Shown here piece by piece: positions 15,408 to 26,939 of a stretch of DNA of 64,000 bases. A model generated the notes under the pieces. That model did no database searches, was not told the DNA's origin, and saw only the letters and a list, made by a program, of their open reading frames with translations. The position numbers and the translations under genes are program-made. This DNA comes from JBGLNJ01 sp041300525 (lineage in GTDB: Bacteria > Chloroflexota > Anaerolineae > Fen-1058): NCBI GenBank assembly GCA_041300525.1, contig JBGLNJ010000001.1, positions 5,084,001-5,148,000 on the forward strand, in the 5' to 3' direction. Positions within the stretch are counted from its first letter, which is position 1. Every line of letters starts with the position of its first letter.

Positions 15408-16636
15408 CTAACCCAAAGTGTTCTGAGCTTGTTCGATTCGGCGTTGGATGAACTCGGCCTGGCTGTTGAACGGCGGCTCATCCGGGCCTGGCTCGACGCG
15501 CGCATACGTGCCGTCGGGCAACATGCGCCGCGCCTTGACGTTGTCCTTCATGCACGGCTCCAGGACTAGATCACGCAGGTGACGCACCAGCCGCTTGTCT
15601 TCGATGGGAAACAGCAACTCCACACGCCGGTCGAGGTTGCGTAGCATCAAGTCGGCGCTGCCCAGGTAGACCTCTTCGTTGCCGCCGTTGCAAAAGTAAT
15701 AGATGCGGGTGTGCTCCAAAAAGCGGCCCACGATGCTCGTCACCTGGATATTGTCGCTGAGGCCCTTGAGGCCGGGCCGCAGGCAGCACATCCCGCGAAC
15801 GAGCAAATCCACCCGCACGCCCGCCTGCGCGGCTTCGTAGAGCAGCCGAATCATTTGCTTGTCCACGAGCGAGTTGACCTTGAAGATGAGGTGGCCTGCC
15901 TCGCCGCTTGCCTGATGCTCCATCTCCCGCCGGATCAGCGCCTCGATCCCGGAGCGCAAATTGATCGGCGCGACCAGGCACTTGTGATAGTCTTTCTTGG
16001 CTGAATAGCCGGTGAGGTAGTTGAAGATGTTGGAGACATCCTCGCCAATGTCTTCGTCGCAAGTGAACAGGCCCAGATCGGTATAGATCTGCGCTGTGAC
16101 GGCGTTATAGTTGCCCGTGGCAAGGTGGATGTAACGCCGGATCTGCTCGCCTTCTTTGCGCACCACCAGCGCGGTTTTAGAGTGCGTCTTGAGGCCGAGC
16201 AATCCATATACCACGTGGACACCTTCGCGTTCCAATGCCTTGGCCCACTCGATATTGCTTTCTTCGTCAAAGCGCGCTTTGAGTTCCACGAGGACGGCGA
16301 CCTGCTTGCCGTTTTGCACGGCTTCCAGCAAGGCCTGCACGATAGGTGAGTTGGGGCCGACACGATACAGCGTTTGCTTGATCGCCAGCACGTCCGGATC
16401 GTTGGCGGCTGTTTTTAGAAAGCTCACCACCGGCGCGAACGAATCATAAGGATGGTGAAGCAAAATATCCTGGCGGCGGATGGCGGCAAAAATGTCGCCT
16501 TCGGTGAGCCTGGCATCCAGCGGGGGGGGAACCGCGGGCAAAAAGGGCGGGTCTTTGAGGTCGTGGCGATCCACGCTATAGAGGCTCCTGAGACTGCTGA
16601 GACCCAGCGGTGTGTCCAGCGTGTAAATGTAATCGC
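15408..16636 (-). pseudogene. ppk1: polyphosphate kinase 1, N-terminal 40 percent missing
   Basis: Makes polyphosphate from ATP. Only the catalytic C-terminal half is present, about 408 residues instead of roughly 700. It contains GLKTHSKTALVVR with the catalytic histidine, HLATGNYN, DLGLFTCDEDIGEDVSNIFNYL, LVRGMCCLRPG, and the second histidine in GRFLEHTRIYYF. Homology starts at YIYTLDTPLG (16631); the 43 residues before it are translated repeat DNA. The cut coincides with a 29-bp palindrome (16654-16682) next to gdhA. Downstream lie sixA and CYTH. Confidence 0.85.
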
Positions 16637-16653
16637 CGTGATGTCTGCCCAAA

Positions 16654-16682
16654 TGTAGGACAAATTGCCAATTTGTCCTACA
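16654..16682. repeat. 29-bp palindrome at the ppk1 breakpoint
   Basis: TGTAGGACAAATTG (16654-16667), one C, then its exact reverse complement (16669-16682). Perfect 14-bp arms with a single central base. It lies within 20 bp of where ppk1 similarity stops and 65 bp before the gdhA start. It is probably a dispersed palindromic repeat; it could also form a hairpin in the gdhA leader. Confidence 0.7.
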
Positions 16683-16747
16683 CGCTGCCGCCAAATATGA
16701 GGGCGTATCACGGCAAATCCCAGAGAGCCAACTTTTGGAGAAAGCAA

Positions 16748-18034
16748 ATGACAGAAGCAAAGAATCCCTTCCAAACCGCTCAAGCCCAGTTTGACAAGTG
16801 CGCAGAGATTCTGGAACTTCCTGACGACATCAGGGAAATACTGCGCTGGCCCATGCGCGAATATCACTTCCGGATCCCGGTGCGCATGGATGATGGAAGC
16901 AACAAGTCCTTCCAGGGGTTCCGCGTGCAGCACAATGATGCGCGCGGCCCGGCCAAAGGCGGCATCCGCTTCCACCCGAATGAGACGATTGACACCGTCT
17001 GCGCGCTGGCCATGTGGATGACGTGGAAGTGCGCTGTGGCCGACATTCCGCTGGGCGGCGGCAAAGGCGGCGTCATCATCAACCCGGCCTCGCTTTCGGT
17101 CACGGAGAAAGAACGCTTGTGCCGGGGCTGGGTGGGTCAGATGTGGCACAACATCGGCCCGCGCATGGATGTGCCGGCTCCCGACGTGGGCACCACGCCC
17201 CAGATGATGGCCTGGATGATGGACGAATATAGCAAGTTGGCGGGCCAGTACACGCCGGGCGTCTTTACCGGCAAGCCGGTGGACATGGGCGGCTCGCTGG
17301 GACGCACGGAGGCCACGGGCTATGGCGTGATCTATACCGTGCGCGATGCCATGCAGCACATGGGGCTGGACCCCAAGCAATGCAGCGCGGCCATCCAGGG
17401 TTTTGGCAACGTAGCGCAGTACGCCGCCATGGGCTTTCACGACATGTTGGGCGGCAAGGTCGTCTGCGTCTCCTGCTATGACTTGGCCGACAAAAAGCCG
17501 TACACTTATTCGCACCCCGATGGCATTGACCCGCATTTTCTGCAGAGCATCACCGATCAATACGGGACGGTTGACAAGGTCAAGGCCAGGGCGGCGGGCT
17601 ATGTCCTCGAAGACGCGATGGCCTGGATTGACAAAGAAGTGGACGTGCTGATCCCGGCGGCGCTGGAGGGCATGATTAATGCCGAGACGGCCCCGCGCAT
17701 CCACTCGCGCGTCAAGCTCATCGCCGAGGGCGCGAACGGCCCCACCACGCTGGAGGCCGATGAGGTCATCAAGCAGCGCGGCATTTTCTTGATCCCCGAC
17801 TTTTTGTGCAACGCGGGCGGGGTGACCACCTCGTACTTTGAATCTGTCCAGAACGACATGAATTTCTACTGGAGCCGCGACGAGGTGCTGCAGCGGCTCG
17901 ATCAAAAGATGACCAAGGCCTTCCACGACGTGCTGCAAATGGCGCTGGATCGCAAGGTGTACATGCGCGACGCAGCCTACCTGGTGGCGATTGATAAAGT
18001 CGTGCGGTCTATGCGCCTGCGCGGCTGGGTGTAA
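16748..18034 (+). CDS. gdhA: Glu/Leu/Phe/Val dehydrogenase, probably glutamate dehydrogenase
   Basis: 428 residues. Oxidative deamination of glutamate to 2-oxoglutarate with NAD(P). The substrate region has RGPAKGGIRFHP and IPLGGGKGGV with the conserved lysines, DVPAPDVGT carries the catalytic aspartate, and the Rossmann motif is IQGFGNVAQ near residue 215. The ATG at 16748 follows GGAGAA; reading upstream is repeat sequence. A weak terminator follows. Family membership is certain; glutamate specificity is inferred from overall similarity to bacterial GDH of this length. Confidence 0.92.
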   Translation: MTEAKNPFQTAQAQFDKCAEILELPDDIREILRWPMREYHFRIPVRMDDGSNKSFQGFRVQHNDARGPAKGGIRFHPNETIDTVCALAMWMTWKCAVADIPLGGGKGGVIINPASLSVTEKERLCRGWVGQMWHNIGPRMDVPAPDVGTTPQMMAWMMDEYSKLAGQYTPGVFTGKPVDMGGSLGRTEATGYGVIYTVRDAMQHMGLDPKQCSAAIQGFGNVAQYAAMGFHDMLGGKVVCVSCYDLADKKPYTYSHPDGIDPHFLQSITDQYGTVDKVKARAAGYVLEDAMAWIDKEVDVLIPAALEGMINAETAPRIHSRVKLIAEGANGPTTLEADEVIKQRGIFLIPDFLCNAGGVTTSYFESVQNDMNFYWSRDEVLQRLDQKMTKAFHDVLQMALDRKVYMRDAAYLVAIDKVVRSMRLRGWV

Positions 18035-18054
18035 AAAAGCCTATGCAAGAAAAG

Positions 18055-18075
18055 GGGCGATCCATTGGGTCGCCC
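18055..18075 (+). terminator. terminator-like hairpin after gdhA
   Basis: GGGCGA (18055-18060) pairs with TCGCCC (18070-18075), extended inward by CC/GG, with a short loop. The following TTGTCGTTT is a poor T-run. Position 20 bp after the gdhA stop and before the next gene suits a terminator. Confidence 0.5.
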
Positions 18076-18117
18076 TTGTCGTTTAGGAGTGACCCGTTTT
18101 TCTAGGAGAATTGGATT

Positions 18118-19210
18118 ATGATTGACTTGCCGCTTGAGGCGCCCAAGATCTTGGCGATCTACCTGCAAATTGCCAACTATCCCATCATGGCGCAGCAGGT
18201 TCGTCGCCGCATGCGCGAGGAACTTTTCCGCCGGGGCGTGATCACCTCAGAAGCGCTGGAGGCGGAAGTGCGTGAAAAGGCCGTCCTCTCGCAGTGGCGC
18301 GAGGGCCTGATCGACCCGGTGGAAGAGGGCGAACTTGTATGGCAACAGCGCCTGCAGGTGATTCGTGATCACCTGACAGACTTTTACTTTGCCAACAATC
18401 TGCCGATTGATCTTTTTCAAAGCATCGTCAATGATCTGCTGGCGAGTCGTTCGGTCCGCCAAGATGCTCTCGATCTCCACTTTAACCCTGAACTGGCTCC
18501 CCTTGATCTGCTGCTGAGGCAAGCCAAACAATACGAGTCGTTGCCTGCAGAGCAACGGGACAAGGTGAAACACCACTTGGAAGAGATCATCGTGGTGCTC
18601 ATCAAGACCATCATCAGCGAGCACCTGGGGTTTGTGCGGGTCGCCAAGGCCTGGTTCACTTGCGATGATCTCAGGTTTATCCACTCCCGGCGCATCGGCA
18701 CCGGCAAGATCGGCGGCAAAGCCGCCGGCATGTTATTGGCCTGGAAAATTTTGCAGTCGTGCGCCCCTGAAGTGGCGCGGCAGTTGGCCTTGCCCGAATC
18801 CTATTTCATCGCTACCGATGTCTTTTACGATTTCTTCTCCCTCAATGGGCTAGAGTCCATCAACCAGAAATACAAACCGTTGGAACAAATCCAGGCCGAT
18901 TACCCCCAGATCCGGGCTGCTCACGAGCGAGGCCGCTTTCCCCAAGAAATCACCGAGCAACTGCGCGCGATTCTCGTGCAGGTCGGCAAGACGCCCCTCA
19001 TCGTGCGCTCGTCCAGCTTGCTCGAAGACAACTTTGGCACTTCTTTCGCCGGCAAGTACGAAAGTCACTTTTGTCCCAACCAGGGCACGTTGGAAGAAAA
19101 CCTGGAAGCTTTGACCCTGGCGATCCGCCGCACCTATGCCAGCGTCTTTAACCCGGATGCGATGCTCTACCGCCGCCGCATGGGGCTGCTCGACTATGAC
19201 GAGCGCATGT
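18118..19210 (+). CDS. PEP/pyruvate-binding domain protein (PEP-synthase-like), C-terminus cut
   Basis: About 364 residues: an uncharacterised helical N-terminal domain (1-190), then the ATP-grasp PPDK_N domain starting RRIGTGKIGGKAAGMLLAWK, with VRSSSLLEDNFGTSFAGKYES typical of the nucleotide-binding loop. In PEP synthase and pyruvate phosphate dikinase this domain transfers phosphate from ATP to a histidine domain. Here the sequence is cut after LLDYDERM near 19210, so later domains are unknown. ATG follows AGGAGA. The gene may belong to the two-domain PEP-binding family rather than being a true ppsA. Confidence 0.75.
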
Positions 19211-19211
19211 T

Positions 19212-19838
19212 TCCGCCGATAGCCTGCCTGTGCCCGTCCCATCCACTGTGCGCGCCGTCGCCGCCGCTCACCTGACCGCGCAGCCGTCCACGGCTTGGCT
19301 CAGCCAGACTGTGATGATCCAGGCCCGCGCGTTTTATCCTTACCCTTCGCAACGCCTGACCGTCACCGACCCACTCGGCAACCTCATCACTCCGATAGAT
19401 GATGGTGAGACCGGCACAGCCCCCTACATCCACACATGGCGAATGGCGCCGCTCGTGACCGGAACGCACCGCATCACCTTCACCGCCGATTTGTTGCCGG
19501 CGCCTGTCACGGCCAGCGTCAACGTGGCCTCCGTGGCCGGCGTTGATTCTTCTCCCGTGGCGCCGCCGGTCAATACGCCGGTCTCCTTTTGGGCTTTTGC
19601 GTATTACCCCTATTCCAACGTCGCCCTGGTCTCGACCGATCCGCAAGGCACCGCTCTTCCGCTTACTTTTCTGGGACAGTCGAGTGGCCCGCCGTATGTG
19701 TGGACGTGGATTGGCACGCCGGTCATCACGGGCACGCACATCTACACCTTCACCGCCGATGGGTTGGATGTGCCGGCGCGCGGGTTGGTCTTTGCCGGGG
19801 GAACCGCCGTGTATCTGCCCGTCATCTTTAAGCAGTGA
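19212..19838 (+). pseudogene. C-terminal fragment of exported beta-repeat protein with YLPVIFKQ tail
   Basis: No start: the frame enters from the junction near 19210. It contains repeats of about 90 residues, each ending TFTAD.LP.PV or similar (FSADSLPVPV, FTADLLPAPV, FTADGLDVPA) with an aromatic AFYPYP/AYYPYS motif, like immunoglobulin-type surface repeats. It ends in GGTAVYLPVIFKQ, comparable to the YLPLVMR tail at 8621. Probably a secreted or cell-surface protein. Confidence 0.55.
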
Positions 19839-20137
19839 GTGGCGGCCAGACGCAAAACGGGCTGGCGCGAATGGCCGGTAGCGGACGAACCGTCGCAGCG
19901 CCCCCCTTTTTCTTTTTGCAGTATTCGGTGGACGCGGTATAATCGTCGCACGTGTGCGCGAGGTGCGATCAAATCCGGCTGATGCCACGCTCCGCGTCTG
20001 CCGAACTGCCGAACTTGTTTAGCGCAAGTGTGCCTCAACAGGTTGAGGACTCTGACCAGTTGATTTTGGTCACACCCTTGTGCGCATCACACAATCCGCA
20101 ATCTACAATCCGCAATCAGAAATTGAAGGAGATACCC
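19839..20137 (+). promoter_or_regulatory. enolase upstream region with sigma-70-like promoter
   Basis: Gene-free 299 bp. TTGCAG (19916-19921), 16-bp spacer and TATAAT (19938-19943) make a good promoter for the enolase gene, giving a leader of nearly 190 bases. Within the leader is a run of short near-repeats (ACAATCCGCAATCT-type, 20090-20120), a kind of dispersed repeat also seen near 29570. AAGGAGA precedes the ATG. Confidence 0.55.
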
Positions 20138-21424
<1,287 letters not shown>

Positions 21425-21468
21425 TCAACTGATCAATCAGTTGTTAGCGGGGGAATCAGATAGTGAAC

Positions 21469-21790
21469 ATGGTCGGTACTGAGTCGCTCACACGAGACAT
21501 TCTGGAAGATATATGGGGTCTCGTGCCTGCGATGGATTCGCTGCATGGACTTGGCCCGGTGGCCTGCTCGTTCCAGGGAAGCGGAACGCGAACCAGGACG
21601 ACTTTCTTCCAGGCCGTGCAACAACTCGGCCTCCAGGCCATCGAGCTCCCGCCATTCCTGGACACCAGAGAGCGGGTGCAGGACCTGTCGGGCTATCTGG
21701 ACCCCTTCTACTCCTTGTACGTTATCCGGTACCGAGACCACGAGAAGCTGGAGGATTTCGCGGGCGCCTCCAAGCGTCCGGTCATCAAGG
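21469..21790 (+). pseudogene. aspartate/ornithine carbamoyltransferase family, N-terminal fragment
   Basis: About 107 residues of the carbamoyl-phosphate-binding domain: SFQGSGTRTRTTFFQAVQQLG carries the S-x-R-T-R-type phosphate loop, followed by DTRERVQDLSGYLDPFYSLYVIRYRD. The second, amino-acid-binding domain is missing: the frame is cut after KRPVIK near 21790. Which amino acid it used cannot be told; the sequence is not a standard pyrB or argF. ATG at 21469, or GTG at 21463, after a G-rich site. The neighbour across the cut is antiparallel glgP. Confidence 0.6.
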
Positions 21791-21799
21791 ATGGAACAT

Positions 21800-24257
21800 C
21801 GCCGACAAACTCGTGCCGCGTGTCCTGCACCTGACCGGAAGGCGCCATCGGTATGGGCTTGGGCCATAGGATGTCTCCTTCGGCATCCAATTGGCCCTGG
21901 TACAACTCTACGGACAGATCGCCCGGCGTCAATTGCCCCAGGTCGAGCCAGGCATGTACCGTCAGTGTATCACCGACCTTGAGCCCGTCCGGCATATCGG
22001 CCTTGACCTCGACGATCTTGAGCGCGGCCCAACTGGTCTGCATGTGTGCCTTCCAGTCCGCCAGTGCCCGCGCGCGCTCCAGATGGTTATCGGTCAGCGC
22101 GTTGTAGCGCGCCAGGGCCGGTAGATAGGTTTCTTTGGCGTACTGGCAGACCATGCGATTGGTGTTAAAGAATGGGCAGATCGTGCGCATGGCGGTCTTC
22201 ATGCGGTTGATCCAGGCGCGCGGCAGGCCATCCGCGCCGCGCATATAGAATAGTGGGACAATGTCTTTTTCGAGCAGGTCGTACAACGTATTCGATTCGA
22301 CCTCGTCCTGGTAAGCTTCGTTCCCGTACTCTTCGCCGGAGCCAATCGCCCAGCCCGTATTGATGTTGTACGCTTCGGCCCACCAACCGTCCAGAACGCT
22401 CACGTTGATGGCCCCATTGAGCGTGGCTTTCATCCCGCTGGTGCCGCTGGCTTCCATCGGGCGGCGCGGCGTATTGAGCCAGACGTCCACGCCTTGCACC
22501 AGGTAGCGAGCGACGGCCATGTCGTAATCTTCGATAAAGACCATGCGATGCCGCGCTTCGGGCTTTCGCTCAAAGTGAATGATCTGGCGAATCAGCTCTT
22601 TGCCGGGGTTGTCGCGCGGGTGGGCCTTGCCGGCAAAGATAATCTGCACCGGGCGATCCTTGTTCGTCAAGATGCGAATCAGGCGTTCCTCATCGCGCAG
22701 CAACAGCGTGGAACGTTTATAAGTCGCAAAGCGGCGGGCAAAGCCGATAGTCAGCGCTTCGGGGTTGAGCACTTCTTCTGCCAGGGTCACTTCCGAGGGC
22801 GGCGCGCCGCGCGCATCCAGTTGCGCGCGCAGACGGTTGCGCGCAAAGGCCACCAACCGCTCTCGGCGACGCTCGTGCGTGCGCCAGAGTTCTTCGTCGG
22901 GGATCTGGTGAACGCGGTTCCACAGGACCGGGTCGCCGGGGTCGTCGCGCCAACGCGGGCCCAGGTAGCGATCGAACAGGTTATCCATGTCGCGGCTCAC
23001 CCACGACGGCGCGTGGATGCCATTGGTGATGGATGTGATGGGCGTATCTTGAAGTGGCACGCCCGGCCAGACGTTTTGCCATATCTTGCGCGAAACGGCG
23101 CCGTGCAGCCGGCTGACGCCGTTGATGCAAGCCGCCATGCGCAAGGCCAGGATGGTCATGCAAAACTCTTCTCCTTCGTTATTGGGATCCTGGCGGCCCA
23201 GGCCGAGAAAGTCCTTGCGCGACAGGCCCAGCCTTTTGTAATACTCGGTAAAATACTTGTCCATCAAGTCCGGCGCAAAGTTGTCGTTGCCAGCCGGCAC
23301 AGGCGTGTGCGTCGTGAACACGGCGCCAGCCATGGCGGCCTCGCGTGCCTGGGCAAAGGTGAGTCCGTGTTCTTGCATCAATTCCCGGCAGCGTTCCAGC
23401 GAAAGGAACGCCGCGTGTCCCTCGTTCATGTGGCACACGGCGGGGCGCAAGCCCACCGCGCGCAGCGCCCGGTAGCCCCCTACGCCGAGCATGATCTCTT
23501 GCTGGATGCGCGTCTCGCGGTCGCCGCCATACAGTTGATCCGTAATGTCCTGATCCGCTGGGCGGTTGAGCGGGGTGTTGGTATCCAACAGGTAGAGCGG
23601 CACACGCCCCACCTGGACCTTCCACACCTGGGCAACGATGGGGCCCCAGGGGTAATCCACCGATACCATAATGGGCATCCCGTCTGCGTTGTGCTCCTGC
23701 CGGATGGGCAGCGTGTAGAAATCATTATCAGGGTAACGCTCCTGTTGCCACCCATCCGCATTGAGATATTGGCGAAAGTAGCCTTGCTGGTAGAGCAGCC
23801 CCACTCCGACTAACGGGAGGCCGATGTCGCTCGCCGATTTGAGGTAATCGCCAGCCAGGACGCCCAACCCGCCAGAATAGTTGGGCAAACATTCGGTCAG
23901 GCCGAATTCGGCAGAGAAATAGGCCGCAAACCGACCCTCGTGGGGGACGTCCGGTTGCTTCTGGCAATAAGTGCCGTGCGCCTCCATGTACGCCTCGTAG
24001 CGCTCCCAGGCGTGCTCAAGTTGGGCCAGGAATGCATCGTCGTGCGCCGCAGCGTCCAGGCGTTCCTGCTTGATGTGGCCCAACATGAGCACCGGGTTGT
24101 GACGGGTCTCTTCCCACAGGTCGCGGTCAAGCCGTATGAACACTTCCATCAACTCGTGATCCCATGCCCACAGCAGGTTATACGCCATCTCTCGCAGGTG
24201 ATCGAGTTCGGGGGGCAGCGACGGAGCAATCGTGTACGTCAAGATAGGACGAGTCAT
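21800..24257 (-). CDS. glgP: alpha-glucan phosphorylase (GT35), extreme C-terminus cut
   Basis: Phosphorolysis of glycogen or maltodextrin to glucose 1-phosphate, PLP-dependent. About 818 residues from the ATG at 24257, which follows GAGGAGG; the ORF continues upstream only as junction sequence. N-terminal NLLWAWDHELMEVF and YFSAEFGLTECLPNYSGGLGVLAGD, and near residue 600 the PLP lysine in ASGTSGMKATLNGA. This is the short type lacking allosteric N-terminal sites. A C-terminal immunoglobulin-like segment (VGDTLTVHAWLDLGQLTPGD) is cut near 21800. A promoter region of about 130 bp lies upstream before a junction at 24393. Confidence 0.9.
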
Positions 24258-24394
24258 AGCTTTTCCTCCTCGTGTTCCAAACGTCTCTGACGACAAGCGT
24301 GACCTGATTGTAGCACAAATGCGCCCGATAGTGATAACGCGCCGGGTGATCGCCCGCATGCGCGCGCCGGCGGCGGCGACTGCATGCTCATCGC

Positions 24395-24694
24395 GGCCAG
24401 ATAGGCTTCGGGCAAGGTGCAGCCGAAGGCGTCGATCACCACCTGCGCCGGCTCGGCTGCCGCAAACGGTGTACGCCACGCGCAAACCGTCACCCCCTCG
24501 CAGCTTTGCGTGGCCGCGTCGGGATCAATCGCCGGCCAGATGCGGTGAAATGCATCCAGGTCGTCCACCCACAAGCGCACGGCCAGACCCTGCTCGCTCA
24601 CCAGCCCGCGCGCCAGACGCCAGGCGATGCCGATGTCGCCATAGTTGTCGACGACCTTGCAGAAAATGTCCCAGTCGGTGCGCATGCCGCGCAT
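24395..24694 (-). pseudogene. earP: EF-P arginine rhamnosyltransferase EarP, N-terminal fragment
   Basis: About 100 residues: WDIFCKVVDNYGDIGIAWRLARGL is the hallmark start of EarP (DUF2331), then AVRLWVDDLDAFHRI and VVIDAFGCTLPEAYLAAM. EarP rhamnosylates an arginine of elongation factor P and is known mainly from beta- and gammaproteobacteria. Similarity ends near 24395, where the glgP promoter begins. Start is 24694 or 24685. No efp gene is in view. Taxonomic signal differs from the surrounding Chloroflexota genes. Confidence 0.75.
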
Positions 24695-24989
24695 CCTACC
24701 GCATCGTGCCAGTCACTTGCCGCACAAACCTGGAGTTGGAAGGAAACCACAGCCTGGCAAAGGCCTTTGTTTTAATACGCTTTCCTCTTGTAAAAACGCA
24801 TGTGCGGTAGTAAAAATGCAATCAGTTTGGCTTCAAGAACCGTTCTGGTTTGGCATTACCGCAGGGCATCACCGGGTAGCGCGCTTGAATTCAGACCGAC
24901 GGCTAAAAAAATCACGCCGTCTTGTCGTCCGCCAACGCAGTCATGCTTTTCGCGGTTATGTTTTGTGTCACGCCAAGGAGGGAGTATTA
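24695..24989 (+). promoter_or_regulatory. long leader region of the cold-shock gene
   Basis: A gene-free 295 bp between divergent earP and the cold-shock gene. It is relatively AT-rich and contains several AAAAA tracts (24797, 24904). Csp genes often have long structured leaders that control cold induction, but no specific box could be identified here. AAGGAGGGAG lies just before the ATG. Confidence 0.4.
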
Positions 24990-25196
24990 ATGGCAACAGG
25001 TACTGTCAAGTGGTTCAGCGACGCCAAGGGTTTTGGCTTCATCACCCCCGATGACGGCGGCGAGGATGTGTTCGCACATTTCTCCGCCATCCAGTCCAAC
25101 GGCTTCAAGACCCTGAAAGAAGGTCAAAAGGTCACGTTTGAAGTCAGCCAGGGCCCGAAGGGCAAGCAGGCTTCCAACATTCAGCCGCAAGGTTGA
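24990..25196 (+). CDS. cspA: cold-shock domain protein
   Basis: 68 residues, a single cold-shock OB-fold domain that binds single-stranded RNA/DNA. RNP1 is KGFGFITP and RNP2 is DVFAHFSAI. GTVKWFSDAKGFGFITPDDG and the ending GPKGKQASNIQPQG are the form typical of betaproteobacterial Csp proteins. Excellent ribosome site (AAGGAGG). A strong terminator follows 18 bp after the stop. The divergent neighbour is the earP fragment, also proteobacterial in type. The symbol denotes the family, not a specific orthologue. Confidence 0.93.
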   Translation: MATGTVKWFSDAKGFGFITPDDGGEDVFAHFSAIQSNGFKTLKEGQKVTFEVSQGPKGKQASNIQPQG

Positions 25197-25213
25197 GTTG
25201 TTGAGTTGACAAG

Positions 25214-25241
25214 AAAAAGCCCCGCCTCGGCGGGGTTTTTT
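25214..25241 (+). terminator. rho-independent terminator after cspA
   Basis: CCCCGCC (25220-25226), a two-base loop and GGCGGGG (25229-25235) followed by six T; preceded by an A-run, so it can work in both directions. From here to 25483 there is no gene; a short minus-strand open frame (about 25245-25340) could be the end of another gene, but is not identifiable, and a junction probably lies near 25350. Confidence 0.88.
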
Positions 25242-25483
25242 CTTGCCTGAAGAACCGGCGTACATCTTCGCGACCATCGCCTCGACAAACGCCGAGCACT
25301 TCACCTCGGTCGCGCACTCCACCAGTGTGCAACGTCGCGGGTGATCCAACCCACGGACGGTGGACACCTTACCTTAGGCGTTTGTTGATGCTGCATAAGC
25401 CAGCGGAGCTTCATAGCGAGTGCTTGAATGCCAATATGCTAGTTTGATTAAGTAGGCCATGAATTCGAACGATGGAGTATCGA

Positions 25484-26890
25484 ATGGGCACTGGGCTGTC
25501 GCGAAAGCTTGCTGTAATCCTGCACGCTGATGTTGTCAGTTCGACCCGGGTTGTCCATTTGGACGAGACGCTCGCTCACGAACGCATCCGGGACTCTTTC
25601 CAAAGATTCTCCGACACGATCCGAATTTACAATGGGGTAGCCCATGAGATTCGCGGGGATGCGCTGGTTGCCGAATTCCATATGGCATCGGATGCCGTCA
25701 GTGCATCACTGGCGTTTCAGGTAGCCAATGCTGCCCACATCGATGAGCTTGCTGACGAGGTGCGCCCGGTACTTCGAGTGGGTATCTCCATCGGAGAAGT
25801 CGTGGTGGCCGACAATACGGTGACCGGTGACGGAGTGGTTCTGGCGCAGCGCCTGGAACAACTCGCTGAGCCTGGTGGTGTCGTGATCCATGGCGCGGCT
25901 TATGAAACGGTACCCAAGCGCTTGCCGTTCGACTACGAAGATCTGGGCGATCTTGAGCTGAAGGGATTCGATGGATTGGTCAAGGCATTTGCTGTGAAGC
26001 CGAGACCGGGAGAGGCCGTGCCCAAGCCCGTTCCTCAGCCCGAGGTGCATCGGCGTGCAACAGACTTGCCAGGCGCACCCCCCCTTGCTGTCCAGACCGC
26101 AACCGTTGGCCAATCCCGGCCCTTACGCGCCTCGCCTGCGGCTTTGCCCCGTCTGCGCTTCATGGTGGCGGTTGGCGTCGCTGCCTTGCTTGCAGTAGCG
26201 GGAATCTGGTTTGCCGTTGCACGATCCGGCGAGGATGCACAGAAAATCAGCGCTGCGACGCAGCAGGCAAATAATCCGTCCATTTTTGTCATGCCGTTCG
26301 TCAACAGGAGTGACGATCCTGGACAGGACTATTTTGTCGACGGAATCACCGAGGACATCATTACCGACTTTTCCCGGCTGTCTAACCTGACCGTCACCGC
26401 CTGGAACACGTCGTCCAGCTTCAAGGGAAAGACGGTTCAACCACAAGAGCTCAAGAAGAAGTTCGGCGTGGATTACGTACTTGATGGCAGTATGCGCAAG
26501 TCAGGCGACCAGCTACGAATCACGGCACAGCTCGTCGATGCAAGTACCGGCAAGCAGGTCTGGGCCGAACGCTATGATCGAAAACTGGCGGATGTGTTTG
26601 CACTTCAGGACGAGCTCACGAAGAAGATTGTGCAGGCGCTGGCCATAAAGCTGACTTCAGCCGAAAGAGGACAACTTGGGCGACCTGCCACAGCCAATTT
26701 CGCTGCATACGAGACATTCCTCCGGGGACAGCAGTACTTCAAGCAGCAGACAAGAGAGGGAAACGAACAGGCACGTGAGGCTTACCAACGCGCCATCGAG
26801 CTCGATCCCAGCTACGCACGCGCTTATGGAGGATTGGCTTTGACCCATGCGCTGGATTTTCGAAGTGGCTGGACCGATGCCCCGAATGCC
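25484..26890 (+). CDS. class III adenylate/guanylate cyclase with TolB-like and TPR domains, C-terminus cut
   Basis: Start at 25484 (MGTGLSRKLAVIL), seven bases after GGAG. Residues 1-165: cyclase homology domain with metal-site regions ILHADVVSSTR and IRGDALVAEF. About 215-240: one membrane helix (FMVAVGVAALLAVAGIWFAV). 255-390: TolB-N-like domain (SIFVMPFVNRSDDPGQDYFVDGI, then TEDIITDFSRL). From about 420: TPR repeats (YQRAIELDPSYARAYGGLAL). This architecture is common in proteobacteria. It is cut after SGWTDAPNA near 26890, where a HAD gene follows. Signal unknown. Confidence 0.8.
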
Positions 26891-26939
26891 ATCGCCACGG
26901 TTGTCTCAACCCGCTGCATGTCGCCGCGGGCCGCGGTCA

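Noticed and set aside
25144..25367. Minus-strand ORF overlapping the cspA terminator
   Set aside because: It reads through a strong terminator hairpin and the cspA gene; a few residues (VKCSAFVEAMVAKM) look protein-like but no family could be named.
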